64,000 nucleotides of DNA from Lepidodermella squamata (Eukaryota; Gastrotricha): contig JBLDXI010000013.1 in assembly GCA_047495785.1 (NCBI GenBank), positions 3,844,001 through 3,908,000 of the forward strand, in the 5' to 3' direction. This document shows positions 52,934 to 63,800 of the stretch, one piece after another (position 1 is the first letter of the stretch; each line of letters begins with the position of its first letter). Under the pieces are notes generated by a model. That model saw nothing but the letters and a program-made list of their open reading frames with translations, searched no databases and was not told where the DNA came from. The position numbers and the translations under genes were made by a program.

Positions 52934-53755
52934 TCATTTATGCGATGTAACGATTTCTTTTAAATATGAAGAATCACGCAGTAGATTGCATTTGAAAACA
53001 GCAGAAAACGCAGAGAGAAATGCGGGTAATACCTCGTCGACGGTTATGTTTCTGCCCACCTGTTCGGTTAGTGAGGTCGCTTTTTTGTCGTTCAAACCGC
53101 AAGCGACAATGTGGTTAAACCATTTCAAATCCGTGTTACAGTTGAGTGCAATGCCGTGAGAAGTGACAAAACGTCGACAGTGAACGCCGATGGAAGCAAT
53201 TTTACCGGTTTCTCCAACGAAAACACCGACGTATGACGGGTGAAGAGTGCTTTGCACTCCGAATCCAAAGCAAGTTGATAGTAGAGTAGTATGCAAGCTG
53301 TCCACATAACACCGAACTCCGTTAATGTGAGGAAATTGTTTCAAATGAATTATAGGGTAAGCTACAAGTTGGCCAGGTCCGTGAAAAGTTATTAGTCCAC
53401 CACGTTCTACTTTAAAAACATCAGCTCCCTGAGACCTGATAAAAATCAATAATAATTATGTCGACTGGCTGTCAGACAAGCTTACGAGCTTACTTTAAGG
53501 AATTAAATAACTGGTCATCATATGACGAATCTTTTCTCAAGCCGATGGTGTAAACAGGTTTGTGTTCAAGCGTTAACAGGAAATTAGAATTATCAGTGGC
53601 AACAATAGAGGCAAGTGCTTGTTGAAGTCCAAGAGCCCAGTTGTATTGAGTTATTGCGGGTAAATGGATATGATGCAAAGTATTCCTGAAACATCATGCT
53701 ATTAAAATCAATCAAATGATTGTCTGTGCAAACATTACTTTACAAGACAGGACAT
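52934..53755 (-). CDS. LIPT2: Mitochondrial octanoyl-[ACP]:protein transferase
   Basis: Three exons: 53739-53755, 53494-53685 and 52934-53435; 236 aa. LIPT2/LipB moves octanoyl groups from acyl carrier protein to lipoyl-dependent enzymes, the first step of protein lipoylation. Signatures: RGGLITFHGPGQLVAYPI, GKIASIGVHCRRFVTSHG with the catalytic Lys, and ACGL with the catalytic Cys. The first exon codes only five codons plus two bases (MSCLV..). No in-frame ATG exists in exon 2 before the conserved region, so this tiny exon is needed. Its ATG directly follows the DPM3 stop codon (TAAATG). A classic mitochondrial targeting peptide is not obvious. Confidence 0.9.
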
Positions 53756-54037
53756 TTAATCGATGGTGATTCCTTTACGCTTCAGATCAGCTTTTGCTTG
53801 TTGAATTTCGGCTTTGAGTTCGTCTGAAGCCTCAGGACAATCTTTAATGCTTATCGCCTTGTTAAATATAAATAAAATGGAGAAAATTCCGAACAGAACT
53901 ATCGCAATCGCGGGAGCGGCGAGAACCAGAACTTCGTGCTTTTTCACGAGGCTCGGAAAGAGATTGCCGTTGAGAATGCTCAACCAACTGATGAGGAAAA
54001 CTCCAAGACCAATAAACCACTCAAATGCTCTAATCAT
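53756..54037 (-). CDS. DPM3: Dolichol-phosphate mannosyltransferase subunit 3
   Basis: A single exon of 93 aa (human 92). There are two membrane segments (about 5-25 and 40-65). The diagnostic C-terminal helix DCPEASDELKAEIQQAKADL, then KRKGI, is nearly collinear with human DPM3. DPM3 tethers and stabilises the catalytic DPM1 subunit in the ER membrane through this cytosolic helix. The start is the ATG at 54037, preceded by TTCTCTTGTTTTTAG ending 2 nt upstream (AG 54040-54041), the same arrangement as ASCC1. The stop TAA (53756-53758) touches the LIPT2 ATG. Confidence 0.95.
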   Translation of the reverse strand: MIRAFEWFIGLGVFLISWLSILNGNLFPSLVKKHEVLVLAAPAIAIVLFGIFSILFIFNKAISIKDCPEASDELKAEIQQAKADLKRKGITID

Positions 54038-54039
54038 TT

Positions 54040-54056
54040 CTAAAAACAAGAGAATG
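54040..54056 (-). promoter_or_regulatory. Probable trans-splice acceptor for DPM3
   Basis: Pyrimidine-rich TTCTCTTGTTTTTAG is followed by AA and the DPM3 ATG. The preceding gene's stop is 109 nt from the ATG. Confidence 0.55.
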
Positions 54057-54146
54057 GAATATCGACAACAATTATGTAGAGATATTATACAAAGGCCGTA
54101 AATGATACAATATATCTATCATAGACCATAGACATGACCATAGACA

Positions 54147-54533
54147 TCAGCCCTTGTTTATAGCCTTTGAATTTCTTATTTGAGCGAATCGAGCGAAGGG
54201 TTTGTAACCATTTAAGGTATGAATATTAGACCCACAAAACTTTGAAAGATCATATATTTTCGGTAGTTCACTGTAATGGTAACTTCTATTTCGGCGACGG
54301 GGCGTGGACTGCAATTTGCTTTGTTCGAGCTGGTATATCACGTCAGATTCTAACGGATCGAGAGCAGGCGAGTCATCGTTAACTTTGACGGTTTTCGCGG
54401 AACTCTGATGAGAAATGGCGTTATCAGAGGCTAAACAAGCTGATTCATTGGTTGCGGAGGGCAAAAGTTCATCATTAACAGCATCAGCCTTCCTCTTCCG
54501 CTTCTTCTTCTCTGAGGAATCGTTTCCGGTCAT
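54147..54533 (-). CDS. Unrecognised 128-aa basic, probably nuclear protein
   Basis: A single exon beginning MTGNDSSEKKKRKRK. The N-terminal KKKRKRK is a monopartite nuclear-localisation-like signal. The middle is Ser/Asp/Asn-rich and probably disordered. The C-terminal third (SELPKIYDLSKFCGSNIHTL to the end) looks more ordered. I recognise no family. It is the first gene of the minus-strand string with DPM3, LIPT2, ASCC1 and DCP2, and an acceptor-like CATTCCAG ends 13 nt before the ATG. Coding status rests on the ATG context, its place in the string and composition. Confidence 0.6.
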   Translation of the reverse strand: MTGNDSSEKKKRKRKADAVNDELLPSATNESACLASDNAISHQSSAKTVKVNDDSPALDPLESDVIYQLEQSKLQSTPRRRNRSYHYSELPKIYDLSKFCGSNIHTLNGYKPFARFAQIRNSKAINKG

Positions 54534-55033
54534 TTTCACTTAAAACCTGGAATGGAGGATTAACGCATATTAGACGTAAGTCAAGGAGTCGTTTACTTCG
54601 CATCGATTGAACATTCCACACATAACAGACGGCTTAGACGGCAAAGAAATTCTCAAAGGTATAAAACAGCTCACGGAGTTGTTCAAGTAGTCATATAAGA
54701 GAAGGAAAGCTGGGTCTCAAGCAGTTTGTTCTTTGTTCCTTGCGATACGCGCTTCGAGGCGAGGAGCCGCAAGCTGCAGAAGTCAAGTGACCAAGCGCTT
54801 GAATCCCCGCCGCGATCGCGTCACAACCCCTTTGAAAAACCACTAACTATTTAGTTTTTACTGTAATATTAATATAAGAATATATAATATACCAATTATA
54901 GAGATAAAAAACCCTGAATATTTACAGAAATTGTGTTGTCCTGGTAACGTGTCCTCGCATCGCCTCTATAACGAGCCAAACATTCAAACCTGTTGCTTCC
55001 TATATCAGTGACAGCGCTGCCGAATAGCTGATA
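54534..55033. promoter_or_regulatory. Divergent promoter region
   Basis: 500 bp between the minus-strand five-gene string and ZMYND12 (plus). No ORF. Presumed shared or back-to-back promoters. Confidence 0.4.
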
Positions 55034-56311
55034 ATGACCACTGTGGTTAATCCTCTTGCCAATCCCAAAGGAGTGAAGCTGTTATGTGAGCTCTGTAAAC
55101 GACCTGCGCACACATTATGTGAAAACTGTCGTGTCACTTACTACTGCAGTCATGAGCATAAAGAACTGGATAAAGATGGAATCCACGACAAAATTTGTGA
55201 AACCATCAAATTCATCAAGACCAAGGTTAATTTCTTACCATCCGAAGAGGAGCGCCGGCTTTTTGAAGAGACGATGCATAACAAAAAATTGGAAGTAATC
55301 GAAACTAGCAGGACCATAGGTCAAAAATCCTTGTTCGAGGGAAAATATCAACAAGCCATCCCGGCTGCTATGCAAGCTCTGAAAATGGCTATTGAAGTGT
55401 ACGGACTTGGCAGTGTGGAATTGGTATTTACTTTTCTGAAGGAAGCCATGATTTTGTGTAATTTTTCCCATTTTGCCAGGTTCCCTCTTATTTGATTCTG
55501 GGAGAAGCTAGCATTGGAACGGGTGATCTGAAGCAAGCCGAGGAGTATCTGACCCAAGCTGAATGGACTGTGTTAAAAGGCGACTGCCCGCCTCAGATCA
55601 AGTACAAATTATTCAGGATCATGGGCATGCTTCGCGCTGCTCGCGGGGAAAACCAAGAAGCTCTGGAAATGTTCGCCGATGATGTATGTCATATTTTTGC
55701 AACCAATTCTTAAGATTTATGAAAATGGTCGTTCAGATTTATCACGCTTCAATTGCGTATAGTCCCGAAGATATTCATGCGGCCGGCGGTTATTTTCACA
55801 TGGCCAGCGTTTTTTTATCAATGAGTGAGGTCGAAACTGCGAATTCATTAGTAAAGAAAGTCACCTCTGTCTGGTTCGAATATCTAACTCGATTGACACT
55901 CTTCCGCCTGAGCGATCCTAAGACTTTTATATCAGAGCTGCCACGTAGAGAAGATCCTCCTTCCTTAGCAGAAGAGGGCTTAGATGAAGCTCAACAAGCG
56001 GAAGCTCATAAAGTGTTATCGTCTATAATTGAGGCTCGCAAGAGCATTCTTCATGATGATGAACAGCTTGCTGATACCCTTTTCTCGCTCTCAATGTTGT
56101 CATTCGCCGTCGCTGATTTCGAAAAAGTGAGTACAAGAAGAGCGAATACTTGAGGATGCACATTTTTTGTTTTTTGCAGGCTACTCGGCTATGTCAGGAA
56201 GGTCTCGCGCTGGTGGCAACGCTTGACGACTACCCACAGCAGAAAGTCGGCCTCATGCAACGGTTGAATCATGAGCTGACAACAAACCCCACCTTCATAT
56301 CTGAGAGTTAA
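55034..56311 (+). CDS. ZMYND12: Zinc finger MYND domain-containing protein 12
   Basis: Four exons: 55034-55423, 55480-55683, 55737-56126 and 56180-56311; 371 aa (human 365). An N-terminal MYND zinc finger (about 17-54; CELC, CENC, YYCSHEH, HDKIC) is followed by TPR-like helices. Blocks collinear with human ZMYND12 are SLFEGKYQQAIPAAMQAL, SVELVPSYLILGEAS, QAEEYLTQAEWTVLK, GGYFHMASVFLSM and GLDEAQQAEAHKVLSSII. ZMYND12 is an axonemal protein needed for sperm flagella in mammals, so this animal probably makes motile cilia or flagella. Confidence 0.95.
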
Positions 56312-57261
56312 TAGCTGACCAAACACTCATATCTTTGAATGATTCACTCATATATTATATGATTTATACGTTTAACAATAAATTGCATCTAAGACATGGC
56401 ATGATAGGAAAACCGGCACTCCGTCTTTTGATCGAAAGCTTTTGGCGTAAAAAAATTCGCCTTGTAGCGAGTATAATTAATAATTTTGCTAATTTTAAAA
56501 ATAGTTTAATTTATCTATTTTACTAGAAATAGTACTAGTACTAGAAATTTTCAAAGTTTTGAAAATCAAAATTCTCAAGTTGGGAAATGAGCGTAAAAAA
56601 TGTTATAAAAACAGTCGTGTGCATGTGAAATTGCGCCGCCATAGCGCCATAGGACACAAGATTCCGCATTGCGTGAGTCTCAACAACAATTTTTAAGCTA
56701 ACTTTTTCCAATCGCATTAAAAAAAACATTAAAAATTGGTGGCGTTTGCTTATACCTTGACACTTGGACACATTCTTTTCCAGATTCCCCTTCCAGATTC
56801 CTTGGACAGATTCCCCGCCTGAAGTAGCCACCCGGAATAACTTGTCAATAGCGTTGATTAGGCCGTACTTCTTATATAGCTCTTGACAAGTGAAAAACTG
56901 GTCACGCGAACAAGAAAGCAAAAACTATTGATGAATCTTTCGGCACACATAACAGTGCTAGCGTGTCAGATCTCTCTTAATAATTATCTACGCCATACGC
57001 GTGAGAGTACAGTCTAAGGAAATTTATTGATCTAAGCTTTTTTCATGAATCAGTTGTCCATAGCTTGAAAACATTTATGAAGGTCAAATTTCGTTGATAA
57101 ATAGCGCAAAAATAAGCAATTTTTAACCACAGAATCTCCAAGTTATTATCCACATTAAAAGACGCCTTCGCCATCAGTTTCTACTTTCTTTGCAGAATTG
57201 GCGCTTATCATCAGAATATTTTATTAGATACTTATATTGCATTCTTGATTCACCTGTCGTT
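56312..57261. other. Intergenic region
   Basis: No supported gene. A minus-strand open stretch at 56541-56921 has no upstream ATG and no recognisable family. Confidence 0.45.
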
Positions 57262-58437
57262 ATGTCTGCAAAAAAGGTTATTTCGATTATCGGAGCAACC
57301 GGCAAGCAAGGCGGAGCTCTTCTTCATGCAATCGTCAGTGAGGGTGCTTCGAGTGTTCATTCCTCGAGCTATCACTCGCGACACATCCTCCGAAAAGGTT
57401 GGTTGCTAGATTTTTTCTGACCAACTTTTTCCGAGATCAGTTTGGGAAGTTTATAAAATCATGGAAAAAATGTTGTCTTTGAATAAATTGATTTTGAGCC
57501 AACTGGCCAAATTTTCATTTTATCAAACTATTCTTTGTACTAACTTTCCGTTTTCGTTTCAACTTCAAGGCACAAGAATTGAAGAAACTCGGCGTTGAAT
57601 TAGCTCAAGCCGATGCCAATGATATACCTGCCCTGACTAACGCCATCAAAGGCTCTTATGGCGTGTTCGTGGTCTCAGTGGTTGACTTCGGAGACCCTGA
57701 GAAGGAGATCGCCCAGGCAAAGAACATGGCCGAGGCAGTGCGGTAACAATGAGACGTCTCTAAACAAAAAAAACTTTAAATTTTTCAATTTTTTTCTGAA
57801 ACGAAGAAATGCCGGGGTCAAGCACGTGATCTGGTCGACGATCGAGGATACTCGAAAACAGTTTCCCTTGGAAAGCACCCGGATGCCGACCTTGCACGGA
57901 CGATTCAAGGTCCCCCATATGGACTCAAAGGGCGAATCTGACGCTTTTTTCGCTGACCTGCCAACTACCTATTTGCTGACCGCATGCTATTGGGACAATT
58001 TTCACCCCAACGGGTTCGTCCGTAAATTCCCTGATGGCAAGCTTTACATCACTCTGCCTGGTTTCGATGACAAGAAAATGCCTGGAATTTCGACTGAAGA
58101 TATTGGAAAATGCGCGTTGGGTATTTTCAAACGCCCTGAACTTATCAATAAGCGCATCGCCATTGCCAGCGATCACGTGACCAAAGCTGAAATAGCGGCG
58201 GTTTATAAGAAGGTTCTCAACGTCGACGTCATTCCTGGCAACGTTACCTTTGACGATTTCCGCAAGCTGGGCTTCAAAGGTGCCGAAGACCTCGGCAGCA
58301 TGTTCCAGTATATGCACGATTCGAAGGATTATCGCCAAGTTCGTAGCGTCGAAGAGACGAGAAAACTGAACCCGGAACTGCTGTCCTTTGAACAATGGGT
58401 TGCCAAAAACAAGGACGGCTTCAATTTTGATGCTTAA
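57262..58437 (+). CDS. NmrA-like NAD(P)-binding protein with apparent frameshift in exon 1
   Basis: Three exons: 57262-57397, 57570-57742 and 57807-58437. The Rossmann N-terminus VISIIGATGKQGGALLHAIV (GxxGxxG) is followed after the shift by PRAITRDTSSEK, then GVELAQADANDIPALTNAIKG and the C-terminal NmrA region ending LSFEQWVAKNKDGFN. NmrA-like proteins such as NMRAL1 sense NADP/NADPH ratio. Exon 1 is 136 nt, one base too long: the Rossmann start and the AITRD block are in different frames, with the change near 57345-57357. Exons 2 and 3 are intact, so a sequencing error or a very recent mutation is more likely than an old pseudogene. Confidence 0.8.
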
Positions 58438-58874
58438 CAGAAATACATTTCTGAGCAGAATCAATTAAAACGGAAATAAGAATTATGTAACTCGAGTCAT
58501 TCATAAATTATTTGAGTGTAAAGCCATAAAATTTCGAATAAAGTTATGATTAAATATTGTGAGGTGGATATATGTGTAGTTGCGATAGCAGAACTGTCGT
58601 GATTGTAAAAAGAGTGGCACATATGACTTTTGAATCAGGTCAAGAATGAGTCTCATAAAAGTTTGATAATATCTCTCGAAATATGCCTTGAAAGATAAAT
58701 CCAGCAGCAAAATTAATCGTTCACAGGTGAGCGATAGACCTTATATTTCTTATACTTATGCATTCTTTTGTCCTTGCGAAAGCCATATTTCTCAGCTGCG
58801 CTCCTGACCTGATATTTCAAACCTCATTCAGCTCATTTTTATTCAATTAAAAAAATTCGAAATCAAATAAACAC
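58438..58874. other. Convergent intergenic region
   Basis: 3' flanks of the NmrA-like gene and of H2B. No gene seen. Confidence 0.5.
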
Positions 58875-58906
58875 TGTTGCAACAACTTGTGGCCCTGAAA
58901 AGGGCC
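58875..58906 (-). terminator. Histone 3' end: stem-loop plus conserved downstream element (H2B)
   Basis: Read on the minus strand, GGCCCTTTTCAGGGCC (58891-58906) is the canonical 6-bp-stem, 4-nt-loop histone mRNA stem-loop. ACAAGT and the perfect palindrome TGTTGCAACA (58875-58884) follow, shared with the other histone genes here. Confidence 0.95.
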
Positions 58907-58948
58907 GGTTCGGAGTGGGAAGACGATGTTGATGTCTTCGTCAGCAGC

Positions 58949-59323
58949 TTATTTCGAGCTGGTGTACTTGGTAACGGCCTTGGTGCCTTCAGAGACAGCG
59001 TGCTTGGCAAGCTCACCGGGCAGCAGGAGGCGCACAGCCGTTTGTACCTCTCGACTGCTGATGGTGGCCTTCTTGTTGTAGTGGGCCAGGCGCGACGACT
59101 CGAGGGCAATACGCTCGAAGATGTCGTTGACGAACGAGTTCATGATGGCCATGGCCTTGCCGGAGATGCCGGTGTCAGGGTGAACCTGCTTCAACACCTT
59201 GTAGATGTAGATGTTGTACGACTCGCGGCGGCGATGGCGCTTCTTCTTCTCGCCAGCGGTCTTCGGCTTCGCGGCCTTCTTCGAACCCTTCGAAGCGACT
59301 TTACCAGTAACCTTCGGCGACAT
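58949..59323 (-). CDS. H2B: Histone H2B
   Basis: A single exon of 124 aa, starting MSPKVTGK at the ATG at 59323. The basic N-terminal tail is followed by the histone fold ([21 protein letters not shown]) and the C-terminal helix [18 protein letters not shown], with the Lys ubiquitinated in other animals (AVTKYTS). Divergent partner of H2A. Its 5'UTR is interrupted by a retrotransposon whose poly(A) tail begins 25 bp before the ATG, so the natural promoter next to H2A is now about 1.8 kb away. Expression of this copy may be changed or lost. Confidence 0.97.
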   Translation of the reverse strand: MSPKVTGKVASKGSKKAAKPKTAGEKKKRHRRRESYNIYIYKVLKQVHPDTGISGKAMAIMNSFVNDIFERIALESSRLAHYNKKATISSREVQTAVRLLLPGELAKHAVSEGTKAVTKYTSSK

Positions 59324-59337
59324 GATGATTGATTGAG

Positions 59338-59348
59338 ATTGTAAGCGG
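59338..59348. repeat. Target-site duplication at H2B side
   Basis: ATTGTAAGCGG, identical to 61103-61113. It marks the insertion of the Jockey-like element. Confidence 0.9.
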
Positions 59349-61102
59349 TTTTTTTTTTTTTCCAACGGTCTTGTTTTATTGGAAAAACGGTCTCTTGTTT
59401 AACAACTTCTGACCGACAGTAGTAGCAATGATATCAAATGCAGCAAATCTTAACAATTACAGCATATGTTATGCGTTTCATCTTTTTATAAAAAACAAGA
59501 AATATATATGACAACGCACACACTCATTTACAGTCGTGGCACAGGGCTAATGTGGTTTTGTTGTTTATTTTATTTTGTGTATATATGTGTATTGTGTATG
59601 GGTTTTTGTCGTTTTATTTTCTGTATTAAACTGACTGATGCTCATATAAATACATAGATAGACAAGGCCTAACGGCCCACAAAATTGATGAACTGTCCGA
59701 GCGGGGTACCAGCCACGCCCCACTCTCGACGATGGTCGGCGATCATGGCGGCGACTGGTGGCACGAACTGCATAGCCCGATCAGCAAAGCCGACTGCTAG
59801 TTTCAGCCAGCGGCGTTCCAGCGGCTCCACTCCAGTTAGGCGGTAGAGCTCAGATTCGTCCTGCTTGTCCAGAATAGACGAGCCGATGATCGCCCGCAAA
59901 CAGTTGTTCTGCAGCACGATCAAGCGCTTTTTCTGCGCATACGACGCATCCAACCAGGCCACACAGGAGTATTCAAGAACCGGTCTCACGATCGTCAGAT
60001 ACAGCAACTTCCGCGAGGCAAAGCCAAGCGGCGAACCAGGAAAGCAGACCCGGCGAAGAGCCCCGAGTCGAGATCGCGCATCCGCCTCGATGTTGTCGAA
60101 ATGCGGCTTCCACGATCCGATCGCGTCAAACGTGACACCCAGGTACTTCGCCGTCGCGACCTTCGGCAGCTTCTCGTCACCCACAAACAGCCGGTCGTCG
60201 TCGTTGACTTGTCCGCCAAACCGCAACATTTGGCACTTCGGCGGACTAAGCGGCAACTTCCAGAGTCTGCTCCATCGAGAGACCCGCGTCAGCGCCGTCT
60301 GCACCCGCTGCTTCGCCATCCCAGTGTAGCAAGCCACAGCGAACAAGAGCACGTCGTCAGCGAACGAAGCGGTGAAGGCCTTGCGCTCGTCGCTGTTGTT
60401 GTCCGGCATCAAGTCCGCTGTGAAAAATGCAAAGAGTATAGGGCTCAATGAGGATCCTTGCGGAACCCCTGAGCCGATATCTGCTGTCTCACTGAAGGAG
60501 CTACTCACCTTGACCGTAAAGGTCCGGCCGGTCAGGAAGGACGAGACCCAGCGCACCATTGATCTTGGAACAGCGACGCAGTCTCGAAGCTTCACGCGCA
60601 GCGAGTTGTGACACACCGCGTTGAAGGCGCCTTCGAAGTCCAGCAGGGCCGCGATCATCACCATCTTCGTTCGACGACGCCGCGCCATCGCTCTGGCCTG
60701 CGAGAATCGGAAAGTTTGATCGCTCGTCGATCGGCGTATCTGAAAACCAGACTGATGATCAGGAATTATATTATTTGTCCTGAAAAGAAGAGCTAGCCTA
60801 GTAGCCAAAATGAGCTCTAGCAGCTTCGCAACTGTCGGAAGAAGCGACACGGGACGGTAACCTGACGGTTTCGACAAGTCCTTCCCTGACCTCGGAAGCG
60901 GGACGATAACGGCCAACTTCCACCTCTCCGGCACGAACCCACAAGCTAGGCTATAATTGTACAAATGGCGCAGATACGCCCAAAGTACCGGCCCACCCTT
61001 CTTGATGAGCACGTTCGAAATCTCATCACGGCCTGGAGCCTTGAGCTTCAAACGTCGAACCGCGCTTCTCATCTCAGCCCTTGAGATCATGACTTTCACG
61101 TC
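59349..61102 (-). mobile_element. 5'-truncated Jockey-like retrotransposon in the H2B 5'UTR
   Basis: Bounded by 11-bp perfect direct repeats, 1754 bp. It ends in a 13-nt poly(A) (poly-T on plus, 59349-59361), with AATAAA about 12 bp before it. The frame from the 5' boundary to 59669 is intact (about 478 codons): a full reverse transcriptase with APGRDEISN, PSGYRPVSLLPTVAKLLE, LLDFEGAFN, GSGVPQGSSLSPILF and the catalytic FADD, then VLEYSCVAW. The gag and endonuclease are missing by 5' truncation. It is in the same orientation as H2B. The frame continues by chance through the duplication into the old promoter (to 61180). Perfect duplications and an intact frame indicate a recent event. Confidence 0.92.
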
Positions 61103-61113
61103 ATTGTAAGCGG
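61103..61113. repeat. Target-site duplication at H2A side
   Basis: Perfect copy of 59338-59348. Confidence 0.9.
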
Positions 61114-61471
61114 TGATAACGCAAAAATTATTACAACTTCCGAACAATCTAGGCGCGCACTTTCGCGTTCCTTTTAACATCCGGTCGGCATTAGTGCGCG
61201 CGTCCTGTTACGCTAACGAGTGTGCCGTTTCAAATTAACGACACGTGCCTGGACGCGAGCAATAATTATTATAAAGACGCGCGCGCGGTAAAAGCACGCA
61301 ATCTGATTGGCTAATAAAGCAATAAACAATGTTTCGAAAATTTGAATTGTGCAGCATCGCGAAATAAATGCCAGCCAGGGGTATTTAAGGGAAATTCAGG
61401 TGTTCAGAAAATTTGTTCGTGCTCAGACTGCAAATTTTGCATTTTAAAGCTTATCAACATCATCATCAACA
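61114..61471 (+). promoter_or_regulatory. H2A/H2B divergent promoter remnant
   Basis: TTTCGCG (E2F-like, 61161-61167), a CCAAT-type ATTGG (61306-61310) and a TATA-like TATTTAAG at 61382 pointing to H2A. Removing the insertion gives an H2A-H2B spacing of about 383 bp. Confidence 0.6.
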
Positions 61472-61915
61472 ATGTCCGCTCCAGCTGCTGGTCGTGGTAA
61501 GGGAGGCAAGGTTAACCGCCAGAAGGCCAAGACGAAGTCATCGCGTGCTGGTCTCCAATTTCCGGTCGGTCGTATCACCCGTCTTTTGAAGCGCGGTAAC
61601 TACGCCGAGCGTGTCGGTGCAGGTGCGCCCGTGTACCTCGCTGCTGTCATGGAGTACCTGGCTGCGGAAGTCCTCGAGTTGGCCGGTAACGCCGCTCGAG
61701 ACAACAAGAAGACCCGCATTGTGCCTCGCCACATCCAACTGGCCATCCGCAACGACGAGGAGTTGAACAAGCTGCTGTCGCACGTTACGATTGCTCAAGG
61801 TGGTGTTCTGCCCAACATCCAGACCGTCCTGCTGCCCAAGAAGTCGGCCGAGGCCCCCGCTGCCAAGCCGGCGACTGGTGGCAAGAAGAAGGCCGCCGCA
61901 AGCCAATCTCAGTAA
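61472..61915 (+). CDS. H2A: Histone H2A with extended SQ-containing tail
   Basis: A single exon of 147 aa. The core is canonical: acidic-patch residues in [20 protein letters not shown] and NDEELNKLL, and LPNIQ/LLPKK. After LLPKK the tail is about 24 residues longer than typical canonical H2A and ends AAASQSQ. The length and the terminal SQ recall H2A.X (about 143 aa), but the acidic residue and final hydrophobic residue of the SQ-E/D-hydrophobic consensus are absent. The stem-loop 3' end shows it is a replication-dependent gene. Confidence 0.97.
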   Translation: MSAPAAGRGKGGKVNRQKAKTKSSRAGLQFPVGRITRLLKRGNYAERVGAGAPVYLAAVMEYLAAEVLELAGNAARDNKKTRIVPRHIQLAIRNDEELNKLLSHVTIAQGGVLPNIQTVLLPKKSAEAPAAKPATGGKKKAAASQSQ

Positions 61916-61958
61916 GCGACTTGACCGTCATCGAGCAGCTTTTCAATAAGCATGAACC

Positions 61959-61990
61959 GGCCCTTTTCAGGGCCACAAGTTGTTGCAACA
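61959..61990 (+). terminator. Histone 3' end: stem-loop plus conserved downstream element (H2A)
   Basis: Stem-loop GGCCCTTTTCAGGGCC (61959-61974), then ACAAGT and TGTTGCAACA (61981-61990). Confidence 0.95.
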
Positions 61991-62700
61991 GTGTTTTCTT
62001 TACGTATATGTTTGAAGTCGAATAAAACATCCAAAGGAAAATCAGTGTCAGGTGCACAAACAGATCGAGATGAATTTATTGCTCTTCAGTTTATGATAAC
62101 ACATTGGAGATCAGGATCCTTGATATTGTAAGTCCACCCCATAATGATGCTGAAAATGCGGTTAAGAGCCCAGTTCATGAAAAGTTGAGGAAATATTTCA
62201 AATTCTTGCATAACATCTTTCGAAAATGTTGCAACTAGGACAAGATGCAATTCGTAGACGAAATGTTAATATTACTTGTTGATACCTACATGAACGGGAA
62301 ACGATCAGTCTGGCAAACACAGGTAATCTCGTTATAAAGCAGTCGCCGGGTCACTTCTTTACTTTGACCTGAAATCTCTTCAAATTTTTGATTTCATGAT
62401 GGCATATAACGCGATGGTAGAGGTCATGATAATTTTGGCACATAATTAATATTTGAATGGATTTCTATTCAATTTTGGTTCCGAATCGCAAAAATATTCT
62501 CGAAATTTTGTTCTCTTTCTCTCTCTGAATATTTCACGGAATTATTGCCGGGAACATTTTTCTCGGTTAGTTTTTGGCGATCTGCAATAATTGTAACACG
62601 GGGGTTGACACACCCTCGGAAATTTAGATAGGTAGTAGAAACTCGCTGTACAATTTATTTATTCAATTGAAAGAAATCACGTGAAGATTTTCAAACACTG
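61991..62700. other. Convergent histone intergenic region
   Basis: Between the 3' ends of H2A and H4. No H1 gene or other ORF seen. Confidence 0.5.
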
Positions 62701-62730
62701 TTGCAATAACTTGTGGCCCTGAAAAGGGCC
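62701..62730 (-). terminator. Histone 3' end: stem-loop plus downstream element (H4)
   Basis: Stem-loop at 62715-62730 on the minus strand. The downstream element differs from the others by one base (TTATTGCAACA), which breaks the palindrome but keeps the right half. Confidence 0.95.
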
Positions 62731-62779
62731 GGTTAGGGCTGAAGACGCTGATGTTGAGAGCAGTTGATGGATGATGATC

Positions 62780-63770
<991 letters not shown>

Positions 63771-63800
63771 GCGACCAGTCTACTGAAGATCACACCGACC

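Noticed and set aside
53494-53678. LIPT2 start at an upstream TTG in exon 2
   Set aside because: A non-ATG start is unnecessary because the 17-nt exon at 53739-53755 supplies an ATG with correct phase and a GT donor.
56541-56921. 126-codon minus-strand open frame
   Set aside because: No true ATG at its start and no family resemblance; possibly an old repeat.
61538-61906. Long antisense ORF over H2A (and similar over H2B, H3, H4)
   Set aside because: Mirror frames caused by the strong codon bias of histone genes.
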